The translations under genes were made by a program, and so were the position numbers. Shown piece after piece: positions 8,481-17,288 of a stretch of DNA of 64,000 nt. How positions within the stretch are numbered: the stretch's first letter is position 1; every line of letters starts with the position of its first letter. The notes beneath the pieces are model-generated. The model was not told the origin of the DNA. It ran no database searches and worked only from the letters and a program-made list of their open reading frames with translations. Origin of the DNA: Nitrospinae bacterium bin107 (GTDB lineage Bacteria > UBA8248); the NCBI GenBank assembly GCA_002238965.1, contig MPNJ01000013.1:1-64000 (forward strand), given 5' to 3'.

Positions 8481-9554
8481 CTACCGGACGCGTTTACCGT
8501 CTGGTTCGAAGAGATAGACGCGCGCCGGGTCAAACGTGATGTTGAGCTGCTCGCCTTCCTTGAAGCGATCGCTCGCCTCGACGACCGCGATGGTCGGGCG
8601 CTCGGCGCCGTGCTCGAAGTAGAGCAGCGTGTCCTTGCCGAGCGGTTCGACAAGCTGGATGTCGCACGTGAAGGCGGCATCCTGGCTTCCCACCACGATG
8701 TGCTCGGGCCGCACGCCCAGGGTGTAGTCCCCGGAAGCTACGCCCGCGTAGGCGTCGGGGAGCGTGTATTCGATGCCGAAGCCGCTGAAGGCGGGAGCGC
8801 CGTTCGAGTTATCCACCTTCCCCGAGATGAGGTTCATGGACGGGCTGCCGAAGAAATCGGCCACGAAGTAGCTGACCGGGTCGTTGTAGATTTCAAGCGG
8901 CGTTCCCACCTGCTCGATGACGCCCAGGCGCATCACCACGATGCGGTCGGCCAGCGTCATGGCCTCTTCCTGATCGTGGGTGACGTAGACGAAGGTTTTC
9001 TTGAGCTCCTCGTGGAGCCTGTCGATCTCGGCGCGCATCTCGCGGCGGAGCTTGGCGTCCAGGCTCGAGAGCGGCTCGTCCAGCAGGAAGGCGGCCGGGT
9101 CGGTGATGAGGGTGCGGGCCAGTGCGGCGCGCTGCGCCTCGCCGCCCGAGCATTCGACTGGCAGCTTGTGTAGGAGGTGCGTGATGCGCACCATGTCGGC
9201 CACCTCGCGCACTTTCTGCTTGCGCGTCTCGGGCGGCACCTTCTTCATGCGCGGGCCGAACTCGATGTTCTCGGCTATCGTCTTGTGCGGGAACAGGGCG
9301 TGCGTCTGGAAGACCATGCCGACGCCGCGGTCCCCGGGGTCGACGTCGTTCACGAGGCGTCCGTCGATGGAAATCTCGCCCGCCGTGGGCTCCTCGAAAC
9401 CCGCGACCATGCGCAGCGTGGTCGTCTTCCCGCATCCCGAGGGTCCGACGATGACGACGAACTCGCCTTCCTCGATGGTGAAGTCGAGGTTCTTCACGGC
9501 CTCGATGTTCCTGCCGAATACCTTGCGTAAACCCTTGAGTTCGATTCTCGCCAT
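8481..9554 (-). CDS. ABC transporter ATP-binding protein (CUT1/MalK type)
   Basis: A cytoplasmic ATPase of 357 residues that powers the importer encoded just upstream. It shows Walker A GPSGCGKT (37-44), the Q-loop FQ (82-83), a signature motif reading CSGGEAQR (135-142) instead of LSGGQ, Walker B FLLDE (156-160) and the switch His in VTHDQ. Residues about 240-357 form the C-terminal OB/TOBE-like regulatory domain of MalK/UgpC proteins. It starts 7 bases after the second permease and is the last gene of the operon. Such ATPases serve carbohydrate or polyol importers; the substrate here is not evident. Confidence 0.9.
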   Translation of the reverse strand: MARIELKGLRKVFGRNIEAVKNLDFTIEEGEFVVIVGPSGCGKTTTLRMVAGFEEPTAGEISIDGRLVNDVDPGDRGVGMVFQTHALFPHKTIAENIEFGPRMKKVPPETRKQKVREVADMVRITHLLHKLPVECSGGEAQRAALARTLITDPAAFLLDEPLSSLDAKLRREMRAEIDRLHEELKKTFVYVTHDQEEAMTLADRIVVMRLGVIEQVGTPLEIYNDPVSYFVADFFGSPSMNLISGKVDNSNGAPAFSGFGIEYTLPDAYAGVASGDYTLGVRPEHIVVGSQDAAFTCDIQLVEPLGKDTLLYFEHGAERPTIAVVEASDRFKEGEQLNITFDPARVYLFEPDGKRVR

Positions 9555-9561
9555 TGTCCTA

Positions 9562-10464
9562 TTACCTCTTCACCATTCCGAATGTGAAACCTCGCACCAG
9601 GTGTTTTCGAATGAAAATGCCGATGACCATGAGCGGCAGCGTGATGCCCACCGCCAGAGCGGCCTGATGGCCGTAGACGCGGCCCTCGTCGGAGCCTTCG
9701 TATTTCGCCAGTTGAACGGGCAGCGTCACCACGTCCACCTTCGACAGCATGAGAGATAGCAGATATTCGCTCCACGTCAGGATGAGGATGAACAGGAACG
9801 TCGCCACGATGCCTGATCGTATGAGCGGGAATATGACCTCGCGGATCGCCTGCCACTTGGTCGCGCCCAGAATCTCGGCGGCCTGTTCGATCTCGACGGG
9901 CACCTCGTCCACGAAGCTCTTCGTCATCCAGACGGAATAGGGCAGCGTCGTGATGAAGTAGACGATAATCAGCCCCAGCGCCGTGTCCATCAAGTGAATG
10001 GCCGAGTAGTAGAGCGTCAGCGGCGCCGCCACCACGATGGGCGGAATCATCCTGAGCACAAGGAGCTGGAACATCCGTATCTCGGATAATATCCGGTATC
10101 GCGAGACCCCGTAGGCCAGGATTGCGCCGAAAGCGACCGAAAGCGCGGTGGCGGTAATGGCGATGTAGAGGCTGTTCCAGAGCGCCTGCCAGGGCTTGTT
10201 GGCCGAGTGCGACTCGTAGCGGGCGGTCTTTGTTTCCGCCTCCGTTGAGGTTCGGGGGCTCTCCTCACGTCCCCACACCGCCCGGTAATTGGCCCAGGAG
10301 GCCTCCTGCGACCAGTAGACCGGCGGCCAGGCGTGCCACTCCCAGTCGGGCTTGAACGAGGTGGATACGATCCAGAATATCGGGAACGCCACGATCACCG
10401 ACCATATCAAGAGCATGGCGTAGCGGAATATCTTGAACAAGCGCGCCTTCATGACTCGGTTCAT
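9562..10464 (-). CDS. ABC transporter permease (MalG-like)
   Basis: An inner-membrane permease of 300 residues with six predicted membrane helices and the EAA coupling loop (EQAAEILGATKWQAIREV) that contacts the ATPase. The first periplasmic loop is long (about residues 40-95) and polar, as in MalG-type partners. GGAGG stands seven bases before the ATG. It starts two bases after the first permease gene, so the two are translated together and should form the heterodimeric channel. Confidence 0.9.
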   Translation of the reverse strand: MNRVMKARLFKIFRYAMLLIWSVIVAFPIFWIVSTSFKPDWEWHAWPPVYWSQEASWANYRAVWGREESPRTSTEAETKTARYESHSANKPWQALWNSLYIAITATALSVAFGAILAYGVSRYRILSEIRMFQLLVLRMIPPIVVAAPLTLYYSAIHLMDTALGLIIVYFITTLPYSVWMTKSFVDEVPVEIEQAAEILGATKWQAIREVIFPLIRSGIVATFLFILILTWSEYLLSLMLSKVDVVTLPVQLAKYEGSDEGRVYGHQAALAVGITLPLMVIGIFIRKHLVRGFTFGMVKR

Positions 10465-10466
10465 GC

Positions 10467-11429
10467 CTATGCCTCCGTGCGCGACGTTTCATGCAGGGCG
10501 TCGATCGCCCGCTTCTCGCGGCGCAGCACGTAGATAGCCGTGAGAACGATGAATATCATGATGACCATGACGACGTAGGACATCGCCGCGCCCTTCGATA
10601 TGTCGAACGACACCCAGGTCGTGAAATAAAGATAGATGGGTATGGTTTCGGTGGCGGTGCCCGGCCCTCCCTGGATGAGACCCCACGTTTTTGGAAACTC
10701 CGCCATGGCTTCGAGGAAACGCAGGATGAGCGCCAGGAATATCACGGGGCGCAGGAGAGGGAGCTGTATCTCGCGGAATATTTGTAATCGATTCGCCCCC
10801 AGGATGCGGGCGGCTTCCACCGGTTCGCTCGGCAGCGATGAGAGCCCCGCCAGCATGATGATGAAGACGAATGGCGTCCAGTTCCATACTTCCAGCAGTA
10901 TAATCGTAAAGATGGCGATATCGGGGTTCGCCAGCCAGGTGAACTTCGAGAGGTCTCCCGGCAGGAAATAGCTCAGGAACCCGTTGATGGGCCCTTTCTC
11001 GTACAGGAGCATGTCGGCGGTATAGGCGATCACCACGGGCACCGTCAGCATCGGGAGGATGAAGAGAATGTAGAAGAACGCCTGCCCCCGGAAGGGCTTG
11101 TACATCAACAGCGCCAGAATGAAGCCGCTTATGAAGCAACCCAGCGTCGAGAGGCCCGCGAACAGGAGCGAGCGCCCCATGGCCCTCCAGAAACGCCCTT
11201 CGGTCAACACCTCCTGGAACAACTCCAGCCCCACGAACTCCGCGTCGAACCAGGTGGAGAGATAGACCGTCCAGGAATGGAGCGAAAAGTATATCTGCAG
11301 GAGAAAAACGGGCATCAGGAACAGGAACAGGAGAATCAGCGGTGAGAGCGCGCTCCATTTGAATATGCGCACGCCCCGGGCGCGGGTGGAGCGTCTACCC
11401 TTGGGCTGCGCAATTGTGGCTGTTGCCAT
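10467..11429 (-). CDS. ABC transporter permease (MalF-like)
   Basis: An inner-membrane permease of 320 residues with about six membrane helices after a basic cytoplasmic N-terminus, and the coupling loop VEAARILGANRLQIFREI. GGAG lies nine bases before the ATG. It is separated from the binding-protein gene by 164 bases containing a strong hairpin, the usual arrangement by which binding protein is made in excess over the membrane parts. It pairs with the permease immediately downstream. Confidence 0.9.
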   Translation of the reverse strand: MATATIAQPKGRRSTRARGVRIFKWSALSPLILLFLFLMPVFLLQIYFSLHSWTVYLSTWFDAEFVGLELFQEVLTEGRFWRAMGRSLLFAGLSTLGCFISGFILALLMYKPFRGQAFFYILFILPMLTVPVVIAYTADMLLYEKGPINGFLSYFLPGDLSKFTWLANPDIAIFTIILLEVWNWTPFVFIIMLAGLSSLPSEPVEAARILGANRLQIFREIQLPLLRPVIFLALILRFLEAMAEFPKTWGLIQGGPGTATETIPIYLYFTTWVSFDISKGAAMSYVVMVIMIFIVLTAIYVLRREKRAIDALHETSRTEA

Positions 11430-11506
11430 TCAAAAATACTCCTGCGGTATCGAATGAATCGGAGCGTACGCCGGGAACCATTCGGAAGCGGTCATCGCGT
11501 CGGCGA

Positions 11507-11536
11507 CCGGGGCCGGCGATTCCCCGCCGGCCCCGG
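11507..11536 (-). terminator. GC-rich hairpin between binding-protein and permease genes
   Basis: A 12-bp perfect stem (CCGGGGCCGGCG at 11507-11518 with its complement at 11525-11536) and a six-base loop, without a U-tract. It sits after the binding-protein stop and ahead of the permeases, where such hairpins protect the upstream message or partly block transcription. Confidence 0.55.
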
Positions 11537-11593
11537 CGGTCGAAACATGAAACCCCTCCCCGGAGCCGCGCCCCGAGGAGAGGAGTTTACATT

Positions 11594-13045
11594 CTACGAA
11601 GGAACGTCCACTTTCGGCATCATGGCCTTGTAGAAGGGAATCTCCCTCTTGAGCTTGCGCTTGCCGACCTTTCGGATAATCTTGGCCCACTCGTTCTGGA
11701 TGTCGCCCATCACCTTCTTGGCGCCCTTCTTGCGGCCCGCATAGGCCTCGGAGAGGTTCCGGTCGACGACTTCCTTGAACTCCTGGTAGCCGGTCACATA
11801 AGGCGGCGGGCAGGTGACGAGGAGGTTGTCCTCAACGGATTTGATTCCCGGCTTGGTGTAGACCTTGGTCACCTGCGGGTCGGTCATGTGCTTGGGATGC
11901 CAGGGGTCGTGGAAGGTGAACTTCGGATGGCCCACGACCTCTGCGCTGTTCTTGTAGGTGCTCATGTACATCGCCCATGCGACGGCCTGTTTCTTGCGCG
12001 GGCTGTGCTTGTTCACGACCATGGCCATCACCGGAGCGGAGAAGGCGCGGTGGATGAGCTTGCCGGAGAACTTCGAGCCCGGCACGAGGCCGTAATGCCA
12101 CATGCCCCTGGTCTTGGTCTTCGCCGTCGGGCTTTCGATGAGCGCGATAATCCCGTCCCAGTACTGGCAGGAGAAAATCTTGCCGTTGCGGATCCGGGGG
12201 ATCATCTGCGGCGAACCCCAGGCGCTCGCCTCGGGGTGGGAAACCTGCTTGCGAGCGAGCCAGGTGTCAAAGGCGTACTCGGCCGCAGGCGTGTTCAGCG
12301 TGGGGTTGGCGTCATCGTCGAACGGGAAACCGCCCGCGCTGTAGAGATACATCCAGTACCAGAAGCTGCTGTTCGCCTTGTCGCGCAGCCCGCCGAAGCC
12401 GTAGAGTTCCTTGTCGGGCCTGTGGAAGAACTTCATCACCTCGAGTTCGTCTTCCCATGTGACCGGCCACTTTAAGGGCTTGCCGTGCTTGTCGGCGAAG
12501 GCCTTGCGCTCGTCTGGATTGTCAAAGAGATCCTTGCGGATGAACTGCGGGCAGACGTTTCCGTCCGTGGGCATGGCGTAGGTCTTGCCCTGATACTGCA
12601 TGAAGGTCTCGAAGTTGCCCACCATCTTGAGGTCGAAGCCGGCGGACTTCATGTAGCTGTCGAGAGGCTCGAGCATACCCGCCGCAGCGAGGGAGGGAAT
12701 CATCATGGATTCCACGTGAAAGATGTCGAACTTGCCCGAGCGCGTGATGGCCTCGGCCATGGCCCGCTGGGGAATCTGCAGGTTGGGAACGTCACTGACC
12801 TTGTCCATGGAGATGCCTGTGGCCTTGTTGAACTCACGGTTGAGGTCGGGGTAGTTGCGCCAGTAGAGGCCCCACATCATTCCGTTCAGCTTGGCGCCGC
12901 CCAGCTTCTTGCCTGCCTTGATGACGGCGTCCTCCTCGGGCCCGGCATAGGCTTTGCCTGCGCCGCCGAGAACGGCGGGACCCGCAACGGCGGTTGCCAG
13001 ACCGGCCTTCAGGAGGCTTCTTCTTTTGATTTGCTTCTCGCTCAT
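11594..13045 (-). CDS. ABC transporter substrate-binding protein, Tat-exported
   Basis: A periplasmic solute-binding protein of 483 residues, family 1 (extracellular sugar-binding type). The N-terminus has a twin-arginine signal (KRRSLLKAG) and a likely cleavage after KAYA near residue 33. Start is the ATG preceded by AAGGAGGAG. It is the first gene of the importer operon, followed by two permeases and an ATPase. Aromatic residues in the mature domain (WGLYW, FWYWMYLY) would suit a carbohydrate or polyol ligand, but the ligand cannot be named. A near-consensus promoter lies about 150 bases upstream. Confidence 0.88.
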   Translation of the reverse strand: MSEKQIKRRSLLKAGLATAVAGPAVLGGAGKAYAGPEEDAVIKAGKKLGGAKLNGMMWGLYWRNYPDLNREFNKATGISMDKVSDVPNLQIPQRAMAEAITRSGKFDIFHVESMMIPSLAAAGMLEPLDSYMKSAGFDLKMVGNFETFMQYQGKTYAMPTDGNVCPQFIRKDLFDNPDERKAFADKHGKPLKWPVTWEDELEVMKFFHRPDKELYGFGGLRDKANSSFWYWMYLYSAGGFPFDDDANPTLNTPAAEYAFDTWLARKQVSHPEASAWGSPQMIPRIRNGKIFSCQYWDGIIALIESPTAKTKTRGMWHYGLVPGSKFSGKLIHRAFSAPVMAMVVNKHSPRKKQAVAWAMYMSTYKNSAEVVGHPKFTFHDPWHPKHMTDPQVTKVYTKPGIKSVEDNLLVTCPPPYVTGYQEFKEVVDRNLSEAYAGRKKGAKKVMGDIQNEWAKIIRKVGKRKLKREIPFYKAMMPKVDVPS

Positions 13046-13198
13046 CTGGTGCTCCTCCTTATTTCATGGGTGTTGACCGAGAGCGCAAAATAAAATCCAC
13101 GTCGTACGCTCATCAACATGATGAAGCGCCGGCCAGCGGAAAGAGTAAACCCGCCCCTCGGTCCGTATATGCAACTCATAATGCCTTAGTAGCAACGC

Positions 13199-13226
13199 AT
13201 TCTATTAAAGCGTCGATATTTGTCAA
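13199..13226 (-). promoter_or_regulatory. Near-consensus sigma-70 promoter for the ABC importer
   Basis: On the minus strand a perfect TTGACA (13226-13221), a 16-base spacer and TAGAAT (13204-13199). Transcription would begin near 13192, giving a leader of about 145 bases before the binding-protein ATG at 13045. This is the best-matching promoter I found in the window. Confidence 0.65.
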
Positions 13227-13307
13227 CAGGGGAGAGAAGGCAATCAATAGATATGCAAGAACCGTAAATGGCAGGGGGTTCAAAATGCGGCGGCGGCGGG
13301 AAGAAGA

Positions 13308-13355
13308 CAAAAAAATCGCCCTCCCCGGCACGGTTCCGGAGCCGGAGAGGGCGAT
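13308..13355 (-). terminator. Rho-independent terminator of the UspA gene
   Basis: On the minus strand a 15-bp stem with one mismatch (13355-13341 with 13329-13315), an 11-base loop and seven T residues. It begins 17 bases after the UspA stop codon and separates that gene from the ABC promoter downstream. Confidence 0.85.
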
Positions 13356-13371
13356 GCGATGCAGCTTGATT

Positions 13372-13884
13372 CTAGCCTTCGACTGATTCCGCTTCCATTT
13401 CCGCCAGCTTCTGCAGCGCCACCTTGTCCCTCAGCAGGAACACCGGGCATGGCGCGCGCCTCAGGACCTGCTCGGAGACGCTGCCGATCAGGAAGCGGCT
13501 CACCATGTTGTGGCCGTGCGTGCCCATGACGAGGAGGTCGAAATCCCCCGTGTCGGCGAACTGCACGATCTCCTTCACAGGCTCGCCGAAGACGACGAGG
13601 GTCTCGATGGGCACGGCCGATTCAATCTGTTTCGTCATCACATCGAGATTGCTCAGCAATTCGACGCGCGTATCCTCGAGCAGGCGGCTCGGAGAGATGG
13701 TGCCCACGAGTTCCGCGCCATAGCCGCCGTATTTGGCCGCGTAGTCGGGGTTTCTGGCCACGTGGATGGCCATGACTTCCGCGTTGCGGTTCTCCCCGAT
13801 CTCCGCCGCGACCTTGAGGACACCCCTGCTGAGGTCCGAGAAATCGACGGCTGCCAGTACTTTCTTGGGATCGTATATTCGCAT
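13372..13884 (-). CDS. Universal stress protein, UspA family
   Basis: A cytoplasmic protein of 170 residues with the Usp Rossmann-like fold. The ATP-binding signature G-x2-G-x9-G-S is present near the C-terminus (GTHGH, then LIGS), so it belongs to the nucleotide-binding class. I chose the ATG at 13884 because GGAGGG stands at the right distance before it; 32 further codons upstream are open but lack a ribosome site. It is monocistronic, ended by a strong terminator. The family helps cells endure starvation and stress; no specific partner is visible here. Confidence 0.88.
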   Translation of the reverse strand: MRIYDPKKVLAAVDFSDLSRGVLKVAAEIGENRNAEVMAIHVARNPDYAAKYGGYGAELVGTISPSRLLEDTRVELLSNLDVMTKQIESAVPIETLVVFGEPVKEIVQFADTGDFDLLVMGTHGHNMVSRFLIGSVSEQVLRRAPCPVFLLRDKVALQKLAEMEAESVEG

Positions 13885-14116
13885 GGCGTTTCCCTCCGAT
13901 ATGAAAAATGCACGATGTTGCATGCACAACCAACAAAAAGCGGAACCTCTGGAGGATCTGCGCCGGCTATCTTTTGTCATCCCCCGAGAGGCCGGCGCGC
14001 TGCTTCAGGGGACTAGACTTCATCACGCCATCAACCCCCTATGATCTACTTCAAATATAGGCCCTCGCGGGCCATCTTTCAAGGGAAAATTAAGCGCCCG
14101 GGCGGCCCCGCCCGCT

Positions 14117-15100
14117 TCAATCGATTTCCACCACCACGTTCCCGACGTTCGTGAAACTTTCCATGATCTCATGCGCGGCGGCGGTGTCTTCCAGCGAGAA
14201 CCTCGCGCCGATGTGGTGGGTGAGCGCGCCCGCCCCGCACGCGGCGTTGATGTCCGCGCATGCCTGGGCGATGGCCGAATCCGGCATCGTGTAGACGAAC
14301 ACCATGCGGATGGCCGTGTTCTCGGGCATCATCTGGTACCAGGGCAGCGCCGGCTCGGGCGCGCGCGTGGAGCCGTAGGCCGCGACGGTTCCGTTTCCCT
14401 TGAGCACCTTGCGGGTGACGTCCAGGTTATCGCCGAAATCCACCTCGCAAATCCTGTCCACGCCCGCCCCGCCGGTAATTTCCATGATGCGCTCCGCCGC
14501 GTCTTCATCGCGGTAGTTCACCACGTGGTCCGCGCCCGCATCGCGCGCGATCTCCGCTTTTTCATCGTTGCTGACCGTGGCGATGACCTCGGCGCCCCCC
14601 CACTTGCCGAGCTGCACGCCGTAGCGCCCCACGGCGCCCGCCCCGCCGGTGACGAGCGCGGTCTGCCCCGTGATCGGCCCGTCGAGGAACAGCGCCCTGT
14701 GGGCCGTCATCGCTGGAATCGCCAGGCACGCCCCCTGGGCGAAATCCACCGAATCCGCAAGGGGCACAGCCTGACGCTCGGGCACGACGATAAACTCGGC
14801 CGCCGTGCCGTAGGCTCTTTGCCACTGGCCGTTGAATATCCAGACGCGCTCGCCCACGCGGGAGGCGTCCACCCCATCGCCCACGCTCTCGACCACGCCC
14901 GCGCCGTCTGATTGGGGAATAACTCTCGGCCAGCTCATCTCGCCGCGGGAACCCAGGCGCGCCTTGTAATCGGAGGGATTCGCGCCAGAGGCGTAGAGCC
15001 TCACCCGCACTTCGCCTGAGCCCGGTTCCGGCGTATCTAGTTCACCGAATTTCAGCACTTCCCTGGCCGGGCCATACGCTTCATACCAGACGGCTTTCAT
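14117..15100 (-). CDS. NADPH:quinone reductase, zinc-free MDR family
   Basis: A 327-residue medium-chain dehydrogenase/reductase of the quinone oxidoreductase (zeta-crystallin) branch. It has the GroES-like N-terminal domain, no zinc-binding Cys cluster, and a Rossmann domain with TGGAGAVGRYG near residue 150 that binds NADPH. Such enzymes reduce quinones or the double bond of enones. AGGAGAGATC precedes the ATG. It stands alone between UspA and the SsuD-like gene, all on the minus strand but with gaps over 190 bases, so joint transcription is not evident. The exact substrate is unknown. Confidence 0.88.
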   Translation of the reverse strand: MKAVWYEAYGPAREVLKFGELDTPEPGSGEVRVRLYASGANPSDYKARLGSRGEMSWPRVIPQSDGAGVVESVGDGVDASRVGERVWIFNGQWQRAYGTAAEFIVVPERQAVPLADSVDFAQGACLAIPAMTAHRALFLDGPITGQTALVTGGAGAVGRYGVQLGKWGGAEVIATVSNDEKAEIARDAGADHVVNYRDEDAAERIMEITGGAGVDRICEVDFGDNLDVTRKVLKGNGTVAAYGSTRAPEPALPWYQMMPENTAIRMVFVYTMPDSAIAQACADINAACGAGALTHHIGARFSLEDTAAAHEIMESFTNVGNVVVEID

Positions 15101-15151
15101 GATCTCTCCTTAAAGTGGCTCTATCGTTAGGAATCACAAACTTCATAACCC

Positions 15152-15225
15152 GTAGGGGACGCATATATGCGTCCCGGATTCAACAGCCAACCAGCAAGAA
15201 GGGACGCAGGTCTGCGTCCCCTACA
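15152..15225. repeat. Paired palindromes with inverted outer ends
   Basis: A 74-bp unit with inverted ends GTAGGGGACGCA and TGCGTCCCCTAC. Each end is also a palindrome: GGGACGCATATATGCGTCCC (15156-15175) is perfect, and 15201-15220 repeats the arms around GGTC. It lies between two minus-strand genes and encodes nothing. Confidence 0.7.
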
Positions 15226-15300
15226 AAACCATTCAAATATTCCTCTTGCAGTGAACGTATTTTCATTTCACACGAAACGAATCCGCCGCCAGGAAAGTCC

Positions 15301-16419
15301 TTACGCCGCGGCCCGTTCGCGCTCTATCATCTCCTTGATGCGGGGGATCAGGTCGCGCGCGGCGCGGTGGCATTCCTCCACGTGGGGGTAGCCAGAGAGA
15401 ATGAATTCGTCGATGCCCAGCCGCCAGTAGCCGAGAAGCTCTTCCGCGATCTGCGCGGGCGTTCCCACGAGCGCCGAGCCGCAGTTCACCCGAACCTGGG
15501 AGATGCCGTTCCACAGGTGAGGCCCGACCCGGAAATCATCGAACGCGCGCGCCTGGGCGGCGGCGCCCACCATGCTCGTGCCGGCCACCAGCGCGCCGCG
15601 CTGGGCTTTTACGGAATCATCCGCCCGGCTGAGGAGTTCATGCGTCTCCTCCCATGCTTCGTCCTCGGTGTCTCGCATCACGAGATGGGAACGCACACCG
15701 AAAACGGGCGTTCGCCCCGCCTCGGCGAAAGAAGCCCGGGCGCGCTCCAGGTGCTTTCGAGTCTCCTCCACCGGCCCTATCCAGCCCAGATATACGTCCG
15801 ACTGCGTTCCCGCAAGCTTGAGCGCGGCGGGCGATGCGCCGCCGAGATAGAACTTTGGCGTCTCTCCCGCCGGGCCGGGCGAGCAGTGCACGCCGTTTAG
15901 CTTCACGAAATCCCCGTCGAAGCTGACAGGCTCAGGCCGCTCCCAGAGTTTTCGGATAGCGGCGATAAATTCTTCTGCGCGCTCGTAGCGCGTATCGTGG
16001 TCTATCCTCTCCCCCATTTTTTCGAACTCGCCCTTGATGCCGCCGGGCACGACGTTCAGATCCACGCGCCCGCCCGTAATCTGGCTGAGCGTGGCCGCCA
16101 TCTGGGCGAAGAGGCCCGGGTTCACGAACCCCGGACGCACGGCGATCAGGAAGCGGATTTTTTCGCTTCGCGCCGCCAGGGCCGTCACCATCGTCCAGGT
16201 CTCCGCCAGCGGCGCTCCCTGGTCGAAAAGCCCGTTGGCGAAGCGCGTGGGAATGAGCATGGAATAGAAATCGTTCTCCTCCGCCGCCTTCACCACTTGG
16301 CTCAGGTATTCATACGTGGGCGGACGCTCGGCCCGCGTCGTGCCGATGTGCGCGCCGTCGCCGTCAATCGGGATGAACCAGTCGAAGCGCGGCTCCGGGC
16401 GTTCGTGATTTGGCGTCAT
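15301..16419 (-). CDS. LLM-class monooxygenase, SsuD-like
   Basis: A 372-residue TIM-barrel protein of the bacterial luciferase family. The order of segments (FDWFIPIDGDG, LIPTRFANG, IRFLIAVRPGF, ITGGRVDLNVVPGG, YLGGASPAA) matches FMNH2-dependent alkanesulfonate monooxygenase SsuD and its relatives. Such enzymes split a C-S bond with O2 and reduced flavin supplied by a separate reductase. GGGGAG stands eight bases before the ATG. No sulfonate importer or SsuE reductase is adjacent, so desulfonation is only one possibility. Unlike the other LLM proteins here, it belongs to the FMNH2 branch rather than the F420 branch. Confidence 0.85.
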   Translation of the reverse strand: MTPNHERPEPRFDWFIPIDGDGAHIGTTRAERPPTYEYLSQVVKAAEENDFYSMLIPTRFANGLFDQGAPLAETWTMVTALAARSEKIRFLIAVRPGFVNPGLFAQMAATLSQITGGRVDLNVVPGGIKGEFEKMGERIDHDTRYERAEEFIAAIRKLWERPEPVSFDGDFVKLNGVHCSPGPAGETPKFYLGGASPAALKLAGTQSDVYLGWIGPVEETRKHLERARASFAEAGRTPVFGVRSHLVMRDTEDEAWEETHELLSRADDSVKAQRGALVAGTSMVGAAAQARAFDDFRVGPHLWNGISQVRVNCGSALVGTPAQIAEELLGYWRLGIDEFILSGYPHVEECHRAARDLIPRIKEMIERERAAA

Positions 16420-16548
16420 ACGGAAAGCTCCCCTAAAGTTCGGGTTGATGTTCCGGCGATTCTATTACAGGTGCCCGGCGGCGCGAAAGGCGGGGGTGCG
16501 CAGCGCGGCCCAGGGTTCCCTGATGCTTTGGCGCCTTCACACGGATGC

Positions 16549-16588
16549 CGAGGCTTTAAGCCTCGCAGGGGCGGTTTGCGAACCGCCC
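16549..16588. repeat. Tandem palindromes
   Basis: Two adjacent hairpins: CGAGGCTTTAAGCCTCG at 16549-16565 and GGCGGTTTGCGAACCGCC at about 16570-16587. They resemble the paired palindromes at 15.15 kb in layout though not in sequence. The rest of the 307-base gap holds only the promoter of the next gene. Confidence 0.6.
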
Positions 16589-16647
16589 TCTATTACGGGA
16601 AATCCCTGGCAACGGGGAGCAGGCGATAGAAGATTACTTGTGCTTTT

Positions 16648-16676
16648 TTGACTTTTCAGTCCAAAAACGCTATTTT
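16648..16676 (+). promoter_or_regulatory. Sigma-70-like promoter for the coiled-coil protein
   Basis: TTGACT at 16648-16653, a 17-base spacer and TATTTT at 16671-16676. Start near 16683 leaves a leader of about 45 bases before the ATG at 16727. Confidence 0.5.
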
Positions 16677-16726
16677 CCTCGCAGAGGACCCGCACTCTTT
16701 CTCACTCACCGGAGGCGGGGGGAACC

Positions 16727-17221
16727 ATGCAAAAAATCTTCGACCATTTCAAAACCAACGCCGGCGTATGGACGTTCGGGCTGTTCATGGCCGCGGTGGC
16801 GGGCGGTATCTATCAATTCACGGTATTCATGGTCAGCGCACAGGTCACGCCCGTCAAGGAGCGCGTCGACGCGGAAGTCAAGAGGCTCGACGCGGCGGAC
16901 GGGAACACGAACGGCTCCATCGCCCGCTTCGAGAAGTACATGATCAAGCGTTTCAACCTATTGCAGGAAGGCATCGGTCAGAACAGGGATAGAATCGTTC
17001 TTCTGGATCGGAAATTCGAGAAGAAAATAGAACTGCTGGACCAAAAAATCGAGAAGAAATTCGACCAGTTGAACGAAAAGTTCGATAGCAAGATAACGAT
17101 GCTGGATCGGAAGATAGAGAAGAAATTCGACCAGTTGGATCAGAAAATAAGCCGCCTGGATGAGAAAATGGACAAGAAATTCGAACTCATCCTGCTGAGG
17201 CTCCCGCCGCTCAAGAAATAA
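16727..17221 (+). CDS. Membrane-anchored hendecad coiled-coil protein
   Basis: I do not recognise a family. The 164-residue product has one membrane segment near residues 15-37, then a highly charged helix. From residue 92 to about 146 it follows an 11-residue repeat (LLDRKFEKKIE, LLDQKIEKKFD, QLNEKFDSKIT, MLDRKIEKKFD and one decayed unit), the hallmark of a right-handed or straight hendecad coiled coil. The repeat is also visible as a 33-base period in the DNA. A double ribosome site (GGAGG, GGGGG) precedes the ATG and a promoter lies just upstream, so it is probably expressed alone. It may self-assemble at the inner membrane. Confidence 0.75.
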   Translation: MQKIFDHFKTNAGVWTFGLFMAAVAGGIYQFTVFMVSAQVTPVKERVDAEVKRLDAADGNTNGSIARFEKYMIKRFNLLQEGIGQNRDRIVLLDRKFEKKIELLDQKIEKKFDQLNEKFDSKITMLDRKIEKKFDQLDQKISRLDEKMDKKFELILLRLPPLKK

Positions 17222-17288
17222 TTTTGAAACTCGGTCGATGGGTGCGCCGGGCTCGCGCGTTCTTGCCCGAATATCCGACGCAAAACCC

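Noticed and set aside
15301-16419. Complete sulfonate utilisation locus
   Set aside because: Only the SsuD-like gene is present; no SsuE, SsuA, SsuB or SsuC neighbour.
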